DNA from: Sinisalibacter lacisalsi | GTDB lineage: Bacteria; Pseudomonadota; Alphaproteobacteria; Rhodobacterales; Rhodobacteraceae | NCBI RefSeq assembly: GCF_014640115.1 | Contig: NZ_BMGI01000001.1 | Coordinates: forward strand, 642,501 to 706,500 | Length of the DNA: 64,000 bases | Direction: 5' to 3' | Part shown: positions 42,771-50,605 of the stretch, one piece after another | Numbering within the stretch: the stretch's first letter is position 1 | Layout of the letters: every line of letters begins with the position of its first letter | The notes under the pieces: model-generated | Seen by the model: the letters and a program-made list of their open reading frames with translations, nothing else | Databases searched by the model: none | What the model was told of the DNA's origin: nothing | Translations under genes and position numbers: made by a program

Positions 42771-43700
42771 CAACCGCTTCGGGGATCTCTGGCGCGTCGG
42801 TCGCCGGCGTGGCGCGCGCGCGGTGTGGCTTTCGTCGTCCTGGTCGGATTGCTGTCGCCGGGACAGGCGCAGTCGGTTGGAATTCTTGAACGCCTTTTGC
42901 GCGCCATCGATACCGAGCATGTTTCCGCGAGTTGGAACATCATGGCGAACATCGCCGAAAACGCCTCTGGCTCCCTGGCCGTTGCACCGCGCCGGTTGAT
43001 GCCCGGCGATCGCGTCGTGATCGGCTACGATGCCGGGGGCTATGCCGTGACATCGGTCGCAGGGGACAATGGCCTCGCTGTGACATCGGCGCAGGCCGCC
43101 GGCCTGCAGTCGGGCCTCTCCGAAGGGCTGTATCCGGTGGGATCGCAGCTCTACAGCGTGCCGCCCGCGGCGCGCCTCTCGCTCTACGAGGCCGCCGTGG
43201 ACAGGCAATCCCTCGCCTCGGCGCGGGAATTGCTGACCACCCGTATCGACGGCCGCGTGACCAATCTCATTTACAGCACCGTGCCCGAGGATCTCGCCGA
43301 GATCGCCGCGATCACGCGCGGCGCGCGTTTCGCGACCATGGGCGAGATCGGCACCACAGCGCTCGGGGCGGTCAACGCCGGTGGCATTCTGACCGGGTTG
43401 AAGACGGAACGGCTTGTCGGGCCGATCGGGGTGGAGATCGACCTTCTCAAGGCGCGGATCGCCGAGGGGCCGGACGCGCATTACCAGGCCGCCGTGACCG
43501 ACACCGTGATCGCGGTTCGGACGAGCAATCGGGAATTGGGCGGTGTGCCGGACCTTCCGGCCGCCCGGCTGAACATCGCCGCCAACATGATGCCGGTCAC
43601 CGCGGCCGTCGTGAACCGAACCATGGGCGTTTCGGTCAAGGTCAACTCGATCACCGCAACGGCCATCGGCGCCGTCAACGGCGGGTTTGTCGGGCGCTGA
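42768..43700 (+). CDS. Exported repeat protein C of the CsgG/HfaB-type locus
   Basis: A 310-residue diverged paralogue. A long basic signal peptide (RRSPAWRARG then VAFVVLVGLLSPGQA) ends before QSVGILERLLRAID, matching the mature N termini of A and B; NIMANIAENASG corresponds to their NIAEN block. TTALGAVNAG and ATAIGAVNGG correspond to the TALGAVN repeats, the second at the very C terminus. It has higher GC and more Arg/Pro than A and B. Only GTG at 42768 fits as start, inside a hairpin; the frame is open upstream to 42654 without another start. Confidence 0.72.
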   Translation: MQPLRGSLARRSPAWRARGVAFVVLVGLLSPGQAQSVGILERLLRAIDTEHVSASWNIMANIAENASGSLAVAPRRLMPGDRVVIGYDAGGYAVTSVAGDNGLAVTSAQAAGLQSGLSEGLYPVGSQLYSVPPAARLSLYEAAVDRQSLASARELLTTRIDGRVTNLIYSTVPEDLAEIAAITRGARFATMGEIGTTALGAVNAGGILTGLKTERLVGPIGVEIDLLKARIAEGPDAHYQAAVTDTVIAVRTSNRELGGVPDLPAARLNIAANMMPVTAAVVNRTMGVSVKVNSITATAIGAVNGGFVGR

Positions 43701-43742
43701 CAGCCCGGGATCAATTCAATTCGGAATCGAAGGAGAAACGGC

Positions 43743-44783
43743 GTGCGTTTGAAGAAAGGGCAGGGGATTCACTACCGTGCCATTCCCGACAATGGCTCTG
43801 TTCGGGTCAGCGTAACGGAGCGAAACCGGCCGCGTTTCGTCTTTCCCAACACCGTGGTCTGGAGCGAAGGCTTGCAGCGGGAACTGGCAAAACACGCGTT
43901 TGAATTCTGGTATCCGCCTGCAAGACCTCTTGATGTCCGCAATGTTCAGTGGATCGCAAACCAGTGCGCGGATGCCGACGAGTACCAGAACGCGCTGATC
44001 GGGTTGGACGATGCCTTTGGCGGGAAGGTGCCGATATTCAATCACCCCCGGCGCGTTGCGATGACCCGAAGGGATCTTTCAAGCCAGGTGCTCGAAGGCA
44101 TCCCGGGCCTGATCGTCCCCAGATGCGTCCGGTTTGTCGCGACCGGCCCCGGTGCGCTCGAGCAGACCTTCGACCGCGAGGCGTTTTCCTATCCCGTGCT
44201 GATCCGGCCCGCGGCTTCGCAGACGGCACGCCGGCTGGTCCGGGTCGACACGCCCTTCGATTGGCCCAAGGCCTATGCCGAGACCGTTCCGGGCGAAGCC
44301 TGCTTCATGACCCAGTTCGTGGATTTCGCCAACGCGCGGGGAACCTATGTGCGCCTGCGGATCGCATTCGTCGGTGAGCGGGCGTTCCTGCGAGGTTACA
44401 CCGAGCAGTCGTCCTGGCTCATCCGTCGCGCCTTCGGCGATGCACCCGACAACCGTGATCTGGAATCCTTCATGGACCATGTCGCCGCGTTCGGTTCGGA
44501 TCATCCATTGTGGACGGTCTGCGACACGATCCGCCGCCGTGTCGGCCTCGAGTATTTCGGGGTGGATCTCGGGATGATCGGGCAGGACGAATTCGTTCTG
44601 TTCGAAGCCAATGCCGCCATGTCGATCCTTGACGTGCACCATGGGCAGGCCGATTACGCGATCATCAAGCCCCAGATCGAGCGGATAGAATACGCGTTGA
44701 AGCGTCTGCTTTTCGCGCCGAAAAATTGGCTGGGGCCCGAGGCCATTCCGAACCGAACCACCCGCGCGATCCTGACGGCCTGA
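43743..44783 (+). CDS. ATP-grasp-type ligase in the fibre locus
   Basis: A 346-residue cytoplasmic protein. C-terminal two thirds carry ATP-grasp landmarks: FSYPVLIRPAASQTARRLVR (substrate-binding Arg/Lys region), ACFMTQFVDFANARGTYVRL, RRVGLEYFGVDLGMI and EFVLFEANAAMS with the metal-binding Asp-Glu-x-Asn pattern. N-terminal 130 residues are unassigned. Strong AAGGAG before the GTG start. It follows subunit C by 42 bases and is the last plus-strand gene of the locus. ATP-grasp enzymes join a carboxylate to an amine or thiol; that it modifies the exported proteins is inference from position. Confidence 0.75.
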   Translation: MRLKKGQGIHYRAIPDNGSVRVSVTERNRPRFVFPNTVVWSEGLQRELAKHAFEFWYPPARPLDVRNVQWIANQCADADEYQNALIGLDDAFGGKVPIFNHPRRVAMTRRDLSSQVLEGIPGLIVPRCVRFVATGPGALEQTFDREAFSYPVLIRPAASQTARRLVRVDTPFDWPKAYAETVPGEACFMTQFVDFANARGTYVRLRIAFVGERAFLRGYTEQSSWLIRRAFGDAPDNRDLESFMDHVAAFGSDHPLWTVCDTIRRRVGLEYFGVDLGMIGQDEFVLFEANAAMSILDVHHGQADYAIIKPQIERIEYALKRLLFAPKNWLGPEAIPNRTTRAILTA

Positions 44784-44877
44784 TCTCCCTCTTGCCCGCC
44801 GGGCCACACAACGCGCAATCGCGATATCAGCTGCACGGCTTTCCGGAGGCGGTCTCCCACCGTGGCCATGGGCGGCC

Positions 44878-45597
44878 TTACCTTCCGGTCCATCCGCCGT
44901 CGACCGCCAGGATCGCGCCGTGGATCGCGGAGGCGGATTCGCCGGCGAGAAAGACAACGGGGGCCGCGATTTCCTCGGGGGTGAGCCAGCGGCCGACCGG
45001 CACGCGGCCGAGGATCTGCGCTTCGCGCGCGGGGTCGGATTGCAGCGCGGCGGTGTTGTCGGTGGCGACGTAGCCGGGCGCGATCGCGTTCACGTTCACG
45101 CCGTGGGCCGCCCATTCGTTTGCGAAAGCGCGGGTCAGGTTGGCCAGCGCTGCCTTGCTGGCGGCGTAGCCGGGCACCATGATGCCGCCTTCGAAGCTGA
45201 GAACCGAGGCGAGATTGATCACCCGCCCATGCCCGCGCTCCACCATGCGGGCCCCGAAGGCGCGGGTCAGCAGGAAGGGAGCGTCGAGGTTGACCGCCAT
45301 CACCGCGTCCCAATCCTCGGTGGCATGTTCGGCCGCCGGGGCCCGGCGGATGATCCCGGCATTGTTGACGAGGATGTCGATCCGCGTGCCGTCCAAATCC
45401 GCCACCAGCGCCGCGATGGCGGCCCGGTCCGACAGATCGCAATTGCGCGCCGTGATCCCCGGCGGCGGGTTGTCTTCGATCCGGGTGCCGAGCCCGATCA
45501 CCTCTGCCCCCGCCTGCTTCAGCGCGATGGCGATCGCCGCGCCGATCCCGCGGCTCGCCCCGGTCACGAGGGCCGTCTGTCCGCCGAGATCCGTCAC
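44878..45597 (-). CDS. SDR family oxidoreductase, KduD/2-deoxygluconate-dehydrogenase-like
   Basis: A 239-residue short-chain dehydrogenase: TGASRGIGAAI, NNAGIIRRAPA, catalytic Ser in NLASVLSFEGG, YAASK, and APGYVATDNT. The NNAGIIRR and FEGG…VPGYAASK blocks recall 2-dehydro-3-deoxy-gluconate/2-deoxygluconate dehydrogenases (KduD). Start overlaps the lpd stop (ATGA), and it is the last gene of the ten-gene minus-strand operon. Substrate is inferred only as a sugar acid or polyol. Confidence 0.85.
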   Translation of the reverse strand: MTDLGGQTALVTGASRGIGAAIAIALKQAGAEVIGLGTRIEDNPPPGITARNCDLSDRAAIAALVADLDGTRIDILVNNAGIIRRAPAAEHATEDWDAVMAVNLDAPFLLTRAFGARMVERGHGRVINLASVLSFEGGIMVPGYAASKAALANLTRAFANEWAAHGVNVNAIAPGYVATDNTAALQSDPAREAQILGRVPVGRWLTPEEIAAPVVFLAGESASAIHGAILAVDGGWTGR

Positions 45598-46970
45598 AGG
45601 TCTGTCAGGGTGCCTAGCGCGCGTTCGGCGGCAAAGGCGGTGGTTTCGGACAGGGTCGGGTGGGCATGGATGGTCAGGCCGATATCCTCGAGCGTGGCGC
45701 CCATCTCGATGGCCAGCGTGATCTCGGCGAGTAGCTCGCCGGCGTTGCGGCCCACGATGGTGCCACCCAGGAGGCGGTTCGTGTCAGGGTCATAGATCAG
45801 CTTGGTCAGCCCGTCTTGCCCGCCCGAGGCAAGGTTGCGCCCGCTCGCGGACCACGGGAAAGAGGTGGCCTTGACCTTGCGACCCTCCGCCTTCGCTTGC
45901 GCCTCGGTCAGGCCAACCCAGGCCAGTTCCGGGTTGGTATAGGCCACCGAGGGGATCAGCACGGTGTTCAGTGCCGCGCGGTGACCCGAGGCCACCTCGG
46001 CCGCGATGTGGCCTTGATGCGTGGCCCGGTGCGCCAGCATCGGGTTGCCGGTCACGTCACCGATGGCGAAGATACCGGGCACCGTGGTGCGCCCGGCGCT
46101 GTCGGCCTCGATCACGCCACGGTCGGAGACGGCGAGGCCGGCAGCCTCCGCACCCACCCGGTCGCCATTGGCGCGCCGGCCGACCGACTGGATCACCGCC
46201 TGCGCCTTGATCCTGCCTTCGAAGGCGCCGGTGCAGACCAGGGTAACGGTGGATTTCGTTGTCTCTACCGTTGTCACCTGCGTGCCGGTATGCAGGGTGA
46301 TCCCGTCAGCTTCCAAGGCGGCGCGCAGGATCGCGACGGCTTGTGCATCGGCACCCGGCGCGATCTGGTCCGACAGTTCGACCACGGTCACCTCGGCACC
46401 GAGCGCGGAGTAGACGGTGGCCATTTCCAGCCCGATGATGCCGCCGCCGACGATGGCCAGTTTTCTCGGCACTTCGCGCATCTCCAGCGCCACCTTGCTG
46501 TCCCATATGCGCGGGTCGTCGGGCCAGCCGGGCAAGTGCACCGGGCTGGAGCCAACGGCGATCACCGCCTGTTCGAACCGCATTTCGCGCCCGTCGATCT
46601 CGACCGTGCCGGGCCCGGTGAACCTGGCCTGGCCCTGCAGCGTCGTCACCTTGCGCCGCCTGGCGATCCCGCCCAGACCGCCGGTCAGCGTGTCGACGAT
46701 GTGGTCCTTCTTCGCGCGGAGCCTGTCGAGGTCGATCCGGGGCTTGCCGAAGTTGATGCCCCAATCGGCCATGTGGCGGGCTTCGCGGATCACTTCGGCG
46801 GCATGCAGCAGCGCCTTGGATGGAATGCAGCCTTCGTTCAGGCAGACCCCGCCGAGACGGTCGCGCGCGTCGACTAGCGTTACGTCGCGGCCGAGGTCGG
46901 CGGCACGAAAGGCACAGGCATAGCCGCCGGGGCCTGCGCCGATCACGAGGAGGTCGATCTTGTCGCTCAT
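45594..46970 (-). CDS. lpdA: Dihydrolipoyl dehydrogenase (E3)
   Basis: A 458-residue flavoprotein that reoxidises dihydrolipoyl groups with NAD. FAD motif VIGAGPGGYACAFRAAD, redox pair GGVCLNEGCIPSK, NAD motif AIVGGGIIGLEMA, and the active-site HAHPTLSE that the TVP38-linked paralogue at 15907 lacks. Nine bases after the catalytic E2 gene. It is the dedicated E3 of the adjacent 2-oxoacid dehydrogenase complex. Confidence 0.96.
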   Translation of the reverse strand: MSDKIDLLVIGAGPGGYACAFRAADLGRDVTLVDARDRLGGVCLNEGCIPSKALLHAAEVIREARHMADWGINFGKPRIDLDRLRAKKDHIVDTLTGGLGGIARRRKVTTLQGQARFTGPGTVEIDGREMRFEQAVIAVGSSPVHLPGWPDDPRIWDSKVALEMREVPRKLAIVGGGIIGLEMATVYSALGAEVTVVELSDQIAPGADAQAVAILRAALEADGITLHTGTQVTTVETTKSTVTLVCTGAFEGRIKAQAVIQSVGRRANGDRVGAEAAGLAVSDRGVIEADSAGRTTVPGIFAIGDVTGNPMLAHRATHQGHIAAEVASGHRAALNTVLIPSVAYTNPELAWVGLTEAQAKAEGRKVKATSFPWSASGRNLASGGQDGLTKLIYDPDTNRLLGGTIVGRNAGELLAEITLAIEMGATLEDIGLTIHAHPTLSETTAFAAERALGTLTDL

Positions 46971-46978
46971 GGCGGGCC

Positions 46979-47863
46979 TCAGACGATCATGTTGCGGGGA
47001 TCGGCGATCAACCCGGTGTAATGGGCCATGAACCGCGCCGCATCGGCCCCGTTGATGACGCGGTGGTCATAGCTGAGATCAAGCGGCACCATCGGCACCG
47101 GGCGCGGTGTGCCGTCATCCCATGCCGTTACGGTCTCGGTCCGGGTGATGCCGAGGATCGCAACCTCGGGCGGGTTCACGATGGGCGTGAAGGCGGTGCC
47201 GCCGATACCGCCGAGGTTGGTGATGGTCATCGAGCCGCCACCCATCTCGTCGGGCCCGATCCTGCGGGCCTGCGCGCGGCTCGCGAGGTCTGCAATCTCG
47301 GCGCCGATCTGCCACAGACCCTTGCGGTCGGCATCGCGGATGACCGGCACCATCAGCCCATGCGGCGTGTCGACGGCGATGCCGATATGCACGTAGTCCT
47401 TGCGCAGCAGCGTTTCTCCATCTGGCGTCAGCGAGGCGTTGAAACGGGGAAAGGCACGCAGGGTTCGCGCCAGGGCCGCCACGTGAAAGGCCAGCGCGGT
47501 CAGCTTGATGCCGCGCGATCGGGCCTCGGGTTTCCACACCCGGCGCAGATCCTCGATGGCGGTGACGTCGGCGCGGTCATGATGGGTGACCGCCGGGATC
47601 AGCGCCTGCGCGGCCGCAAGGTTCCGGGCGGCGACCTGCGCGAAACGGCTCATCGGTTCCTCGATCACCTGGCCATACTGGCTGTGGTCCACATCCCAGT
47701 AAGACGTGTCGCCACCGGGTGCCGGGGCCGGGGCGCTGCCGGCGCCGGTGATGTCCTCGGGCGCGATGGTGGTCCGGCCAAGGCGTGTTGCGAGGGCCTG
47801 GATATCCACGTCGTGTTCGCGGGCGAGGCGGCGGGTGGAGGGGCTGGCGATGATCTCTGACAT
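46979..47863 (-). CDS. 2-oxoacid dehydrogenase acyltransferase (E2) lacking lipoyl domain
   Basis: A 294-residue E2. A peripheral-subunit-binding domain (ASPSTRRLAREHDVDIQAL) opens the protein, then a linker and a complete acyltransferase core with SMTITNLGGIGG and the catalytic LSYDHRVINGADAARF. Asn replaces Asp in the usual HxxxDG, as in some active E2s. No lipoyl domain is present; it must act with lipoyl groups from the separate protein at 49319. ATG at 47863 has GGGGTGAG upstream; a GTG at 47869 is possible. Confidence 0.9.
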   Translation of the reverse strand: MSEIIASPSTRRLAREHDVDIQALATRLGRTTIAPEDITGAGSAPAPAPGGDTSYWDVDHSQYGQVIEEPMSRFAQVAARNLAAAQALIPAVTHHDRADVTAIEDLRRVWKPEARSRGIKLTALAFHVAALARTLRAFPRFNASLTPDGETLLRKDYVHIGIAVDTPHGLMVPVIRDADRKGLWQIGAEIADLASRAQARRIGPDEMGGGSMTITNLGGIGGTAFTPIVNPPEVAILGITRTETVTAWDDGTPRPVPMVPLDLSYDHRVINGADAARFMAHYTGLIADPRNMIV

Positions 47864-47872
47864 GCTCACCCC

Positions 47873-49303
47873 CTACCAGCTGGCCGAGATATACTGGGTT
47901 TCCATGAACTCCAGCATGCCTTCGTGACCGCCCTCGCGGCCAAGGCCCGATTGCTTGGTGCCGCCGAAAGGCGCGGCCGGGTCGCTGACCAGCCCACGGT
48001 TGAGGCCGACCATGCCATAGTCCAGCCGCTCACAGACCTGCATGGCGCGCTTGAAGTCTTCCGAGAAAACATAGGCCACAAGGCCATACTCGGTGTCGTT
48101 GGCGCGGCGGATCACCTCCTCCTGGTCGGTGAAGGTCTGGATCGCGGCGACGGGGCCGAAGATCTCGTCTTTCACGCATTCGGCGGTTTCGGGCACGTTC
48201 GACAGCACGGTCGGCGGGTAGAAATACCCGGTGCCGTTGGGAGTGGCTCCGCCGCATTCGACCTTCGCCCCCCGCGCCACCGCATCGGCGACGAACTCGG
48301 CTACCTTGTCACGCGTATCGGCGTTGACCAGCGGGCCGACATCGACCGAGGGGTCGGTGCCGTCGCCCACCTTGAGTGCCGACATCCGTTCGGTCAGGCG
48401 GCGGGTGAATTCCTCGGCCACGTCCTCGTGCACGTAGATGCGATTGGCGGCGGTGCAGGCTTCGCCCAGGTTGCGCATCTTGGCCAGCATCGTGCCCTCG
48501 ATCGCCACGTCCATGTCGGCATCCTCGAAGATGATGCAAGGCGCGTTGCCGCCCAGTTCCATCGCCGGTTTCAGAACCTGGTCGGCGGCGCCCTTGAGCA
48601 GCTTGCGCCCCACCCCGGTGGAGCCGGTGAAGCTGACCACGCGCACGCGCGGGTCGTGCAGCATGTGATCGACCAGCGCGCCGGTTCGGCGCGAGGGCAG
48701 CACGTTGACAAGGCCCTTGGGCACCCCCGCCTCTTCCAGCAGCGGCATCAGCGCCAGCATGGTCAGCGGGGTTTCCGACGCGGGTTTGATGATGACGCCG
48801 CAGCCCGCCGCCAATGCCGGGGCGATCTTGCGGGTGCCCATGGCCGCCGGGTAGTTCCACGGCGTCACCAGAACCGCGAGGCCGGCGGGCTTGTGTTGCA
48901 CCACGATGCGCGCGCCGGAGGACGGGGCATGGGTGATGAGACCATCGGCGCGCACGGCTTCCTCGGCGAACCAGCGGAAGAATTCGGCGGCATAGGTGGC
49001 CTCGCCCCGCGCATCCGTTCCGGCCTTGCCGTTTTCCAATGTGATCAGACGGGCGAAATGATCGAGCCGCGCCGTCATCAGCTCCCATGCCTTGCGCAGC
49101 ACCTCGGAGCGTTCGCGCGGGGTGCGCGCGGCCCAGAGCGCCATGGCGGCTTCGGCAGCGTCGAGGGCGGCGTCGGCATCGGCAATCTCGGCCGAGGCGA
49201 CCGAGGCCAGAACCTCTTCCGTGGCCGGGTTCACAACGTCGAACCGTTCCTTGGCCGCGCCCTCGCGCCAGCCGCCGTTGATGTAGAGATCGGTATGGTC
49301 CAT
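47873..49303 (-). CDS. NAD(P)-dependent aldehyde dehydrogenase (succinate-semialdehyde type)
   Basis: A 476-residue aldehyde dehydrogenase. TPWNYPAAMGTRKIAPALAAG, FTGSTGVGRKLL, catalytic Glu in ELGGNAPCIIF, catalytic Cys in NLGEACTAANR, and NDTEYGLVAYVFSED are visible. Similarity pattern fits GabD-like succinate-semialdehyde dehydrogenases, but aldehyde specificity cannot be read. It lies between the pseudo-E2 and the catalytic E2 genes, 15 and 9 bases away, so it belongs to the operon and may oxidise an aldehyde intermediate of the same pathway. Confidence 0.92.
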   Translation of the reverse strand: MDHTDLYINGGWREGAAKERFDVVNPATEEVLASVASAEIADADAALDAAEAAMALWAARTPRERSEVLRKAWELMTARLDHFARLITLENGKAGTDARGEATYAAEFFRWFAEEAVRADGLITHAPSSGARIVVQHKPAGLAVLVTPWNYPAAMGTRKIAPALAAGCGVIIKPASETPLTMLALMPLLEEAGVPKGLVNVLPSRRTGALVDHMLHDPRVRVVSFTGSTGVGRKLLKGAADQVLKPAMELGGNAPCIIFEDADMDVAIEGTMLAKMRNLGEACTAANRIYVHEDVAEEFTRRLTERMSALKVGDGTDPSVDVGPLVNADTRDKVAEFVADAVARGAKVECGGATPNGTGYFYPPTVLSNVPETAECVKDEIFGPVAAIQTFTDQEEVIRRANDTEYGLVAYVFSEDFKRAMQVCERLDYGMVGLNRGLVSDPAAPFGGTKQSGLGREGGHEGMLEFMETQYISASW

Positions 49304-49318
49304 GTCGGTCTCCGATAT

Positions 49319-50605
49319 TCAGAGCAGAACGCGAAGCGGTTGCTCCACTTGGCCTGCGAAGTTTGCAAGAAGTTGGATCGCCGCCTGCGCATCGAGCTGC
49401 GCGGGGGTGCATTCCAGCGTGATCGTCAGGCCTGCGCCCGCGGTTGCCAGGGTCAGAACGGGAACAGATTCGGCCCCCATCTCGACCGAGCGCAGCGCCG
49501 TGCCGCGCAGATCCCGCAGGATCAGGGCCGGCTCATCCTCGGTTTTGCCAACCTCCGAAAGCCTGCGCGTGGCCGGCAGGGCGTAGGTCTTGGCGCTGCC
49601 ATGCCGTTCCACCGCGACCGGCCCGGGGGTTGGAAGCGCGGCCCCGGCCAGCCCGGCCAGGATGGCGTCGGCGTCGCTGAGGCCATGCACTTCGGCCGCC
49701 CATGTGGCGAAGCCCGGCACGCCGTCCTCGGCGGTTTCGGCCACGAGGCGGCGGCTGGCCGCAGCACCGCCGACCGCCGGGGCGGCGTCAGGCATGGCGC
49801 GCAGGGTTTCCAGATCGCGGACATGATAGGGCTGCGGGTGCCCGGCTTCCGCCAGCCTGTTCAAGTCCAGCCCCTGTTCCAGCGCCAAGCGCCGCGCCTT
49901 TGGCGAGGCGAGGATGCGCCCGTCCGTCGATTGCGGCGTGGCGGGTTGCGGGGCCGGTCGCGGCTCCGGCTTTGCCTCTTGCTTCGCCGCTGCGGCTTCG
50001 GGTGCAGGCGTCGCGGCTGCCGGGGCCGCGACCGCGGAACGCGCCACCGGGTTCGCGGGAGCCTCATCGCTGATGATTGCCACCGGGTCGCCCACCGGCA
50101 CCTCTTCGCCGGCCTCGGCCAGGGTCGCGGCAAGGTAGCCGTCGCGGCCCGCCTCGACCTCCATCGTGCTCTTGTCGGTCTCGACCTCGAACAGAACATC
50201 CGTGGCCGCGACCGCATCGCCGGGAGTTTTCTGCCAGCTGACGAGCAACCCGGTGTCCTGCGCCATGCCCAGCTGTGGCATGGTCACGGAATGGCCCGGG
50301 GGCAGGGCGTCCTCGGCGCCCGAGGGGGCCTCGCCGGCCTTGGCGGGTGCGGTGCTTTCCTCCTCGGCGCTATCCGAGATCCGGGCAATCACCGCGCCCA
50401 CGGGCACATCGTCGCCTTCGGTCGCCGCGACCGCGGTCAGAAAGCCGTCGGCCTGCGCCTCGACCTCCATCGTGGCCTTGTCGGTTTCCACCTCGAACAA
50501 AGCGTCGCCCTTGGCCACGGCATCGCCCGGCGCCTTGAGCCAGGACACGATCTTGCCCGCATCCTGTGCCATGCCCAGCTGAGGCATCGTCACGTCATGC
50601 GGCAT
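49319..50605 (-). CDS. Double-lipoyl E2-like protein with degenerate catalytic domain
   Basis: A 428-residue protein with two lipoyl domains (lysines in EVETDKATMEVEA and EVETDKSTMEVEA), an Ala/Pro linker, a subunit-binding domain (ASPKARRLALEQGLDLNRL) and a shortened C-terminal region (about 290-428) that resembles an acyltransferase domain but lacks the HxxxDG histidine. So it carries acyl groups without transferring them to CoA. The true E2 core is encoded separately at 46979. Its start overlaps the E1beta stop by 11 bases. Confidence 0.88.
   Translation of the reverse strand: MPHDVTMPQLGMAQDAGKIVSWLKAPGDAVAKGDALFEVETDKATMEVEAQADGFLTAVAATEGDDVPVGAVIARISDSAEEESTAPAKAGEAPSGAEDALPPGHSVTMPQLGMAQDTGLLVSWQKTPGDAVAATDVLFEVETDKSTMEVEAGRDGYLAATLAEAGEEVPVGDPVAIISDEAPANPVARSAVAAPAAATPAPEAAAAKQEAKPEPRPAPQPATPQSTDGRILASPKARRLALEQGLDLNRLAEAGHPQPYHVRDLETLRAMPDAAPAVGGAAASRRLVAETAEDGVPGFATWAAEVHGLSDADAILAGLAGAALPTPGPVAVERHGSAKTYALPATRRLSEVGKTEDEPALILRDLRGTALRSVEMGAESVPVLTLATAGAGLTITLECTPAQLDAQAAIQLLANFAGQVEQPLRVLL

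Noticed and set aside
46979-47863. Loss of E2 activity because of Asn in HRVING
   Set aside because: Asn at this position occurs in active E2 proteins such as that of Azotobacter, so it does not show inactivation.
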